Shown piece after piece: positions 22,351 to 30,105 of a DNA stretch of 30,105 nt; the first letter of the stretch is position 1; each line of letters starts with the position of its first letter. Position numbers and translations under genes: made by a program. Below the pieces are notes generated by a model. The model was not told where the DNA came from, did not search any database, and saw only the letters and a list, made by a program, of their open reading frames with translations. The DNA lies in contig LSSN01004227.1 of NCBI GenBank assembly GCA_001970855.1, positions 1-30,105 of the forward strand. Reading direction: 5' to 3'. The DNA comes from Smittium culicis. Lineage: Eukaryota > Kickxellomycota > Harpellomycetes > Harpellales > Legeriomycetaceae.

Positions 22351-23670
22351 CAGGAGAGCAGAATATTATTTATGTGTAAACACACAATACATTTCATCAT
22401 GCAAAAACCTTTTTTTTAATAATCTTATTTTGAAATTTTCCTGATTTCTTTTATTGTTTTTCAAAAAAAGAAAGTATCTTGTTTGAAATTTTCTACTAAA
22501 GATTAAACTAGTTTTTAAAGTTTATTAAAAAAACTTTGAAATTCACTCTCAAAATTACTAATATAAATTAAAGTTTAAATCTCTTCCCGAACTGGATTCA
22601 TAAATTATCTGATTTGTGCTTATATATTAAAGTACATGTGCTGTTAAAATATTATTGATTACGAAATTAGAAAAATAAATCCATATAACTTGTAGAATAT
22701 CCTGTTTTATTTTAAATTATTAGCGTAGCACTAAACAAATTTATTTAATCTATAAAATAAACAAGTTTACCTTTTATATCCAAGCATTTATAAAGCTCAA
22801 AATATTATATGATTGTAGCATGAACATTTTTAGAGTTTAATTTTACCCTATATCACATTTTAAAAAAACTTTGGATCAGATTAAGGTTGAATTAATCAGG
22901 GCTTCTAATATTAGTATTTTTATCTATTAATTATAGCGCACACAGATAATACTCTCTATTTTCAAACATGTAATTAAAGTCAAAAATCAAATTCAAAGTT
23001 AATCAAATTCATAAATAATTTATCAAGATCTTAATTAAAATAGTCTATAAAAATCAGTTTTCAATATAAAAAATATATATTAGTAAGATATTTCATATAA
23101 CCTAAATTGAGAACTTAAAAAAATATCTAGTACTATTTTGAATATAAAAAAACATAAATCCGTTTCCTTTTATGTGAATAATCAATTTCATAACGCTTTA
23201 ATAAGTTCATCAAAAAACAAATCAAATATTTATAGTTATAAAACCAGTATAAAACCTTTAAAATTTGATTATTGATCTCGCTTATGAATTAATTTGGAAA
23301 AAATATGAGGTGCTACTGTTTTGTTCTTTCAGGCTATTTTATTAGTAAAATAAGAATTACAGGAATTGTGGTAAATATTATACAGTATACTCTTTTATTA
23401 ATAAAAAACATCGGAAATATTCCAAGAATTATTTTTCAATTTTTTTATAATATAACAATGGAAATTTACTATTTTTCGCTATTTCCGCTGATCTTTTCTT
23501 ATATTTCCAATATTCAGTATATCAAAATTTCGGATTTTTTGGTATATAAAGCATTAAATTTCATTTTCTAATTCAAAAAATATAATTGAAATTTTTTTTC
23601 TAGATAATTATATCTCGAATTCTCATTTAATTATTTTTTTTACGCCTAGCTTACTAAAAAAATTTTAAAA
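22351..23670. other. AT-rich spacer upstream of CAP gene
   Basis: About 1.3 kb without a gene I can support. The open frame at 23305-23571 (+, 88 codons) is mostly Ile, Phe, Tyr and Leu. It could be a membrane peptide but is more likely AT-rich chance. The region should include the promoter of the CAP gene. Confidence 0.4.
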
Positions 23671-24540
23671 ATGATAGGTTTTATTTATCTTGAGATTGTG
23701 TTTTTTAATTTTTTTAATTTTTTTATGAGTTTTGCCACACCAATACCTATATATCTGAATAACTTGTATTCAAATACTGTATATGACGGAAATTTATATA
23801 ATGGTAAATAAATTATAAGTTACACAATACATACTTACTCAATTGATTTTGTTTTTATAATACTCTGTTATTAATCATTAATAAAGGTACATCTTTAATA
23901 ATATATACTAGGAATCTTCTATAATAATATAAATAGAAATTATAATAGAATAAAATACGAATATGATATCCCTTCTTTCAAAATAAATTATTTTAATAAC
24001 CCTACCAAATTCAATTCAAAAGTGTATCCGAATTTTTTAGCAAATTATTTTTTGGATTTAGACTTGAATTCTCAGAATAATAGAAAAACTTATTACAATT
24101 ATAATGATAAATACACACAAAATCGATTGAATAGCGCGAACTATAATTTCGGTTATATAATAGAAAACCCCATTGAAGATATTCGAAGAATGGAATTTCT
24201 TATAAATATATATAGAAAAAGGGCAAATGTTCATAAGTTAAAATACTCATCAAAACTTTCAAAAGCAGCATATATTCAAGCAAGGTATCAATTTGACACA
24301 AACACTATGACGCATTCCAACTCTAATCCCAAGCATTCTGGAATAATGTCAAGAATAGCTTCCGCAGGGATATACTGCAATAGATGCTCAGAAAATGTCG
24401 CATATAATTATGGCACTGTCGACCAAGTAATGAGTGCTTGGATAAACTCGCCTAGTCACTACAACAATATTGTTGGTGACTATAAATACTTTGGATTCGC
24501 AAAGGTAGGAAAATATTGGGCTCAAGTTTTTAATGTTTAA
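23671..24540 (+). CDS. Secreted CAP/SCP-domain protein (PRY1/YkwD-like)
   Basis: Two exons, 23671-23803 and 23912-24540, joined across a 108-bp GT-AG intron, give 253 aa. Exon 1 encodes a hydrophobic N-terminus rich in Phe, Ile and Leu and ending FMSFA-TPIP, a plausible signal peptide with cleavage near residue 22. A Tyr/Asn-rich spacer follows. The CAP domain covers roughly the last 130 residues. It has MTHSNS (His), the CSENVAYNYG segment (Glu), WINSPSHYNNI (second His) and the ending YWAQVF. These are the cavity residues of the bacterial/fungal-type CAP fold. CAP proteins are secreted, and some bind sterols or lipids; the ligand here is unknown. The start has A at -3. The second exon alone has no ATG at its head, which supports the spliced model. 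The gene looks intact. Confidence 0.88.
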
Positions 24541-26947
24541 TCCTTTATATTCAAGACTACATATTTTATTATCCAATAAAATATTTTATTCAATAATAAA
24601 TTTGCTAATAATAGGTTTAGTAATTTATAAGAAAAAAAGACACTTTTATAACTATAAAAATTTAATTTTTTTTTTTTACAAGTATACTAATGAAAATTCT
24701 ACAACAAAGTAAATTTGTAAAAAATTGATTGTATCGTCATATTTATAATTATCTAACAGTATAAAAATTTAATTCGTGATAAGGTTGGATTTAATTCGAT
24801 ATTATTTTTTGGGGTTTAACTCGAGGATTTATTTAAAATATCTACTAAGGAGGCTAATTAGTAAAAGTAAGATAAATAATAATTATTATAGCTAAAAGCT
24901 CAAGTTTTTTCAAAAATGATATTCAAAAAGGAATATTAAGCTCAAGTTCAAAGTAAGTTATTAACACAAATTTTAATATCTGAAATTCAAAGGATTGTAT
25001 TATTTTGATTAAGTTCTAGATTGGTTCAAAAGTTCCTCCCCTTTCATAGGAAAGATGGGATATGGTTTATATATATTTTTTATCAGCTTTATTATATTTT
25101 TTTTGCCTTATAATTTTTTTGTTGCTTTATTTTTTCCCATTGTTATTTGACATAGGTAAACGGTTCATTTTTAGGTAAAGTAATAAAATATTTACTAAAT
25201 ATTTATTAGCTAACTATTTATTGATTTCCTAAATATTTATCTGACAGTATAAACATTATTTACTGCAATAATTACACATACAAATCCAATAAGTTATAAG
25301 AATGAGACTATTTAAAATTACTGAGGGAAAAAATACATAAAACTACAAAACATACCATACTAATATTTCAGACAAAATTCCATCAATTTTGGGTGACTAT
25401 ACTAACAAAATGCAGCAAAATTATTTCAAATCAACTTCAAGGTGGAGTATCTCCAACCAATCAGATTTTTTTCGAAAATTACAGTTCAGAACAATCCCAT
25501 TTAACAATTCACGTATTTGGAGTAAAACGAAACTCGAATCTCTAAATGAAGTTTTGATCAGAATCAAATTATTTACCTTTAAATAATTCCATCATACTAT
25601 TACTTAATAACAATTTTATTTGTTACATATTAATAGATATTCAATTTTTTCAATAAATTTTGTTTATTTTAATTTTATTAAATGCAGTTGCAGCTGCAAT
25701 CTTTACCATAAATAGTAAATAATAATACGCACTAGTGTAGTAATTAGTATTTGTTACCTATCTAAAATACAAAGAACTTATCTATTCTCTAATGATATAA
25801 GCAAAGAGGTTTTTTTTGTTTATGTTCGACAATTCTGAAAACAACGCTTACAAAGTATTTTTTTATTCAATGTTAAACCAAAGAGAAAGTATGATTACTG
25901 GCTAATTATTTTATTATTTTTATCACTCGTATCATTATTTTATACAGCTGTGAAATGATTCATTAAAAAAAAAGTAAACTAAGCTTCAAACTAAATTTGT
26001 TAAGTCTTACCCTCAGTTAAATTATATTTTAGCATTTTTACTAAAATACCATCTATCTTTTACCATAAAATAAAATGAGCAAAAAATCATCACAAAACCT
26101 TTACGATAGATTTAGTCAAAAAATAATATAACAGCTAAAAGAACAAAAGGAAAGCCATCTGTAATCACCGATTTTCCAAAGGAGGAAAATCCTAGGCAAC
26201 ACAAAGTGGAAGATATATTATTTAGGTTAATGTAAATTGCACATAATTTTAGAAATACATCCTGAAGTCTTGAAAATTGCGTTTTTTACTAAGATTATAA
26301 TTATTTCGATGTATAATTTTTTTTTTTTATTTATTTAGTATATCATATTTATTGATGTGTTGATATAAAATCCTGTAAAAATATTAACACGTAAATAGCT
26401 AAGGGGTGTTATTTTTTATTTTGGATGGTTTTTAATTATCTTTTTATTTAATTACCTTATAAATTTGAATTAAATATTTTTTCAATCAAATATCAACTCA
26501 TATCTTTTAGAAATGATTAATAAATTTTATTAGGCTAGTTTATTCAATATCAAGTTCAAGGCCAAAATTAAATTAAATAGTTTTATTTACTATAAAATAT
26601 CTAACTAAACATAAATTTGTCCTATTTAAATACAGTTTTAATAATTGTAAATATTTCACAATTATATTTTTTTAAAAGCGCTTTTATAATCAAATCAGAT
26701 ATTAAGCCTTTAACAAATTAAATTTGTAAAAATAAATATAAAAAATAAACCATTCCAACTATTGATAAATACAAGAAAAATTACTTTCAATATTATCAAC
26801 TTCGTAAAGTTAAATAATTAAGCATTTTTAAGCCAAAGAATATTTTTTTACAATTATAGCTAACAATTTTTAGAATAGTAAATAGTTTATTGATAAAACT
26901 ATGTTTAATTATTTAAATTTTCTTATATAAACCACTAAAGAATTGAC
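24541..26947. other. Intergenic region between the two secreted-protein genes
   Basis: About 2.4 kb of AT-rich DNA between a plus-strand and a minus-strand gene that converge. The open frame at 25389-25586 (+, 65 codons) is not recognisable. Weak coding-like words near 26070-26220 are interrupted by stops. I see no RNA gene and no tandem repeat. Confidence 0.45.
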
Positions 26948-28336
26948 TTAAACGATCGTTTTCGTCTTTGTTAGATTTGAAACATTATAGATAGTGTTAT
27001 AATTTGTTTGCGCTTGAGTTTCAAACTCAGTTTCGAATTGTGTTTGTATTTGAGTTTGGATCAAAGTTTGTTTTTCGTTTACTACTATACTAGACACAGT
27101 TTGGCTTGGGGATCCATTCTCATCAACGTCGATTAAACCTTTAATAACATCTTGATACATTTTCTCAACATTTTGTTTTTTAGAATTTGTCTCATCTGGG
27201 GTTGGCGCTTTTCTTTTTCTAAGAACTTTCATGCCTATTCTTCTTACCACTAATCTCTTTTCTCCTGAATTTCTCTTAGCTCTAACTAAACCCCCTTTAT
27301 TTAAGAATGGATTAACAACAACTTGATTGTTGTTTCTATTCATGTTATTATAGCCTCCAATATAATCGATATTTCCTCCAAAACCACCTCCAAAGCCACC
27401 CCCAAATCCTGGAGGTGAAAATCTTCCGGGTAAGCCCGAGAAACATGACCCTCCGTAATTAAAGCATGAAGATTTATTACACTTTTCTCTTTTGTCGCAA
27501 TCATCATCTTCATCGCTTTTATCTTTTTTATCACAAGGCTTGGGAGTTGGAGGGGTTGGTCTTGGGCATACAGGCCTTGGTCTTGGACATACAGGCCTTG
27601 GTCTTGGGCATACCGGTCTGCATGGTCTACATATATGCCCGATGCGTCTTCTAATTCGACAGCATCGGTGTATACGGCATGGTCGAGGGCACCATCTTCT
27701 AATTCGACAGCGTCGGTGTATACGGCATGGTCTAACGCGGCATCTCCTAATTCTACAGCATCGGTGTATACGGCATGGTCTAACGCGGCATCTCCTAATT
27801 CGACAGCATCGGTGTATACGGCATGGTCTAACGCGGCATCTCCTAATTCGACAGCATCGGCGTATACGGCATGGTCTAACGCGACATCTTCTAATTCGAC
27901 AACAGCGTCTGGGTCTACAACATCTTCTAATTCGACAACAGCGTCGGGGTCTACAACATCTAATTCGACAGCAGCGTCGGGGTCTACAACATCTTCTAAT
28001 TCGACAACAGCATCGGGGTCTACAGCATCTTCTAATTCGACAGCAGCATCGGGGTCTACAGCATCTGCATCTGCATCTGCACCCGCCGCATCTACGGCCT
28101 CTACAATTAATTTCTGGCGCTTCATAATTACTTAAATTCTCAACTATTGAATTGGAACTTCCAATACTCTGAAGGCTACTTTTTGAGCCAAAACTAGAAA
28201 CTTTGGACAATTGGCTGTTAAGTTCTTCTCTGGGTGAGCTATTGAGGACATCTTTTATCTCAATTTCATTTATGCTATCGGAAATAACCGAAATTAATAA
28301 TGTTGTGAAGCAAAAAATATAAACAAATATCTTCAT
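26948..28336 (-). CDS. Secreted Cys/Arg tandem-repeat protein
   Basis: An intronless 462-aa frame of unknown family. Residues 1-19 (MKIFVYIFCFTTLLISVIS) form a clear signal peptide. A Ser/Glu-rich stretch follows to about residue 77. A Cys/Arg block then spans about 79-255, built from 12-residue units (like CCRPRRCCRIRR) and then 16-residue units (like CRIHRCCRIRRCRVRP). Next come VCPRPRP repeats, an acidic segment (KSDEDDDCDK), a Gly/Phe stretch (GFGGGFGGGFGG), a basic region with dibasic sites (VRAKR, LRKRK) that Kex2-type proteases could cut, and a tail of alternating Thr/Gln (TQIQTQFETEFETQAQT). Dozens of cysteines in an exported protein suggest heavy disulphide cross-linking, so a wall, coat or adhesive role is plausible but unproven. 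The ATG has A at -3. Repeat lengths are all multiples of three, so the frame is preserved. Confidence 0.85.
   Translation of the reverse strand: MKIFVYIFCFTTLLISVISDSINEIEIKDVLNSSPREELNSQLSKVSSFGSKSSLQSIGSSNSIVENLSNYEAPEINCRGRRCGGCRCRCRCCRPRCCCRIRRCCRPRCCCRIRRCCRPRRCCRIRCCRPRRCCRIRRCCRPRRCCRIRRCRVRPCRIRRCCRIRRCRVRPCRIHRCCRIRRCRVRPCRIHRCCRIRRCRVRPCRIHRRCRIRRWCPRPCRIHRCCRIRRRIGHICRPCRPVCPRPRPVCPRPRPVCPRPTPPTPKPCDKKDKSDEDDDCDKREKCNKSSCFNYGGSCFSGLPGRFSPPGFGGGFGGGFGGNIDYIGGYNNMNRNNNQVVVNPFLNKGGLVRAKRNSGEKRLVVRRIGMKVLRKRKAPTPDETNSKKQNVEKMYQDVIKGLIDVDENGSPSQTVSSIVVNEKQTLIQTQIQTQFETEFETQAQTNYNTIYNVSNLTKTKTIV
27651..28067 (-). repeat. Tandem repeats within the Cys/Arg protein gene
   Basis: Five 48-bp units begin at 27651, 27699, 27747, 27795 and 27843. 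Five shorter units follow, at 27891, 27927, 27960, 27996 and 28032, which are 36 bp long except for one of 33 bp. Each begins CTAATTCGACA on the plus strand. The 48-bp units are nearly identical to each other, indicating recent duplication or conversion. The array accounts for several long shadow frames on both strands. Confidence 0.95.
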
Positions 28337-30105
28337 TTTAATCTATTTTGAAGATAATTGAATTTATGAATGATTTTTAATATGAATTTATGAAAATAAT
28401 TAGGAATTTTTTTGAGCTTTTATACAATTACATTAAAAAAAATACTAGCTTTTATATTTCAGCATTTAATAGTATCATAATTCTACATAATGATGTTTAT
28501 TCTGTAGGAATATATTTTAAAAAAGCAAAAAAAAAAACAAAAATAATCTTTATCTATAGAAAATTTTGTAGTTCTAATTTTATAATATGGAAAATTCTAT
28601 AATTTATTTTTGATTTTTCATGTACCAATTAAATTAATAAATTTAAAATCGAAATGTTCTAGAGCCTTTAAGCATAAATTTTATTTAAAGATAAATCTAG
28701 TTCCTCAAAAAAAATATTATAAAATTTTTTATATTTTTATGATTTTCCAAAATAATCAGATTTTTTATTAATATTTAGCACAAAATTTTCATTTTTTTGG
28801 GATATAGATTGAAATGGCTTATGAAAATCCTTTTTCTGTTACAGAATATGTCAATTTAAGCATAAGAATAAAGCTACTAGAAGCAACATTTTCCTAATAT
28901 TAAATTGTAAAACTTAGTGATTTTTTATTATATTAATTTAATTTATTTGCTAAATTAATTCAACTAGAACTGATCTAAGAAAGGAGAACGTAATAATTTA
29001 ATGAGCTATTAACTATTAACTATTAACTATTTAATATTAATCCATTCCTTCATAGTGTCCTAAAACAAAAATTATACAAATTCTAGATTTATTTTAAATT
29101 ATTAAATATTTAGGTATATAATATTGAATATCAAGCTTTCTTTAATTTAAAAAGAAACAAATACAGCTATTGAATTTTATATTTTAGATAGATAGCCTAG
29201 AATAATTCAAAAAAAATAATAACTTGAATATAAGATATCTGGTCAGTTAATAGATAAATGGATAAATTATGGCTTTAGATTCATAGTCGATAAAATCGTT
29301 TGAGTCACTTCAATGTCAACATTAAAATTTCTAATTATTTTTTAAAAAAAAACATAAATTAAGTTATTAAATTGACTATTCTGAAAGATTTATATATATA
29401 AATTAGACTTTATATGGATTTATTACGACTAAAAAATAAAAAAAACTATGAGTTATTATTAGTTGCTAAGATTGATTTAAGTGATGTAAATAATTTACAC
29501 AGTGTATATTTCCCTCTGATTTTGTCAACTTTTTGTATAAAGTTTAAATAAAATGAAAAAAAAAAAATACAATTTGAAATAAAACCACTCTCATTAAAAA
29601 TAGAAAGCTGGATCCTCCCTATATTTTCAACACATAATAACCTTAAAAAAAGCAATTTTTCACGTTATGTAGATATAAATATGTGCAAAAAAGTGACTTA
29701 ATAGAGAAACTTTAAAATATTTAAATCTCTAAAATAAGAAATCATGAGTCGAAATATTAAAATATTGGTATTAAATTATTAATCAGGAAATTTTTAATTT
29801 AAAAATAGTTTACCTATCTCATTTTCTTTTCTCTAATCCGCCATTACTTTTAAATGTTTTTAATTATTCCTAATTATCTATTGATAAATATTAATTAGAG
29901 AATAAATCCGAAATAATAATAAAGGCTCAGAAATCAATTTATTGATTTATAAAAAATTTTGTCAAACATGCTTATTGAAAATGTCCAGGCATTTTTCTAA
30001 GGAATCCTAATCTATTTGGGAATCAAAAAGCATAACAGAAAATCTAAAGTTATTATCTGTGCACAAGTCCAGCGTTCGACAGCATTACGGAACTCAGCCG
30101 TTTAG
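28337..30105. other. AT-rich flank to window end
   Basis: About 1.8 kb with no supportable gene. The first part is upstream of the Cys/Arg gene and presumably includes its promoter. Open frames at 28390-28602 (+) and 29446-29655 (-) are AT-rich and unrecognised. A short heptanucleotide repeat occurs at 29006-29030. Confidence 0.45.
29006..29030. repeat. CTATTAA heptanucleotide microsatellite
   Basis: Three perfect copies of CTATTAA followed by a partial fourth. It is a small simple repeat in spacer DNA with no sign of function. Confidence 0.85.

Noticed and set aside
23305..23571. Plus-strand 88-codon hydrophobic frame
   Set aside because: It has no family resemblance and its composition follows the AT bias. 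A small membrane peptide cannot be excluded but is not supported.
27340..28135. Several long open frames on both strands over the Cys/Arg repeat (Ala/Asp-Val, Ser/Ala-Thr and His/Leu-Arg rich)
   Set aside because: They are shadows of the tandem repeat. Only the minus-strand frame starting at 28336 has a signal peptide and non-repeat ends.
26948..28336. Protamine or metallothionein identity for the Cys/Arg protein
   Set aside because: Composition is superficially similar, but the signal peptide, length, Pro/Gly segments and Thr-rich tail do not fit either family.
1..30105. tRNA, rRNA, CRISPR or bacterial operon features
   Set aside because: I saw no cloverleaf B-box, rRNA core or spaced direct-repeat array. 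Spliced genes show a eukaryotic nuclear sequence.

Overview
The window is nuclear DNA from an AT-rich eukaryote, most likely an early-diverging fungus. It has short GT-AG introns (about 70-200 bp), widely spaced genes, decayed transposons, and protein families that fit this (ATG7, ARP3, a fungal-type secreted CAP protein, a DIRS-type retroelement). I cannot name the species. A lineage in Zoopagomycota or Mucoromycota is only an inference. All three stop codons are used as stops.

Left third (1-10.5 kb): three conserved intracellular genes. ATG7, the autophagy E1 enzyme, lies on + in nine exons (333-3629, 769 aa predicted). Next on + is a two-exon gene (5518-8039, 801 aa) with FYVE-like zinc finger, SAP, long Asn/Ser-rich linker, second SAP and C-terminal RING. 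This is the architecture of the animal RNF34/RFFL (CARP) E3 ligases. ARP3, a core Arp2/3 actin-nucleating subunit, lies on - in four exons (8839-10505, 419 aa), convergent with the RING gene.

Middle (11.3-15.6 kb): a broken DIRS-like tyrosine-recombinase retrotransposon on the minus strand. It has gag-like, RT, RNase H and tyrosine-recombinase remnants, all frameshifted, between inverted terminal repeats. Beside the 3' ITR is an internal complementary region that mirrors the circle junction of the two termini, which is the diagnostic DIRS layout. The RT YxDD box is destroyed, so the copy is dead.

Right half (15.6-30.1 kb): gene-poor, very AT-rich sequence. It contains three ~197-bp TTAA-flanked MITE-like elements with CCCTTT termini (piggyBac-like) clustered in 1.8 kb, and two unassigned stretches that look like decayed coding sequence. 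It also holds two secreted-protein genes. One is a CAP/SCP domain protein whose signal peptide is on a separate first exon (23671-24540, +). The other is a strange 462-aa protein (26948-28336, -) built from Cys/Arg tandem repeats, followed by Pro/Arg, acidic, Gly/Phe and Thr-alternating segments. That protein is the most novel-looking item here. The two secreted genes share a repeat-rich region unlike the housekeeping left third, but nothing shows that they work together.
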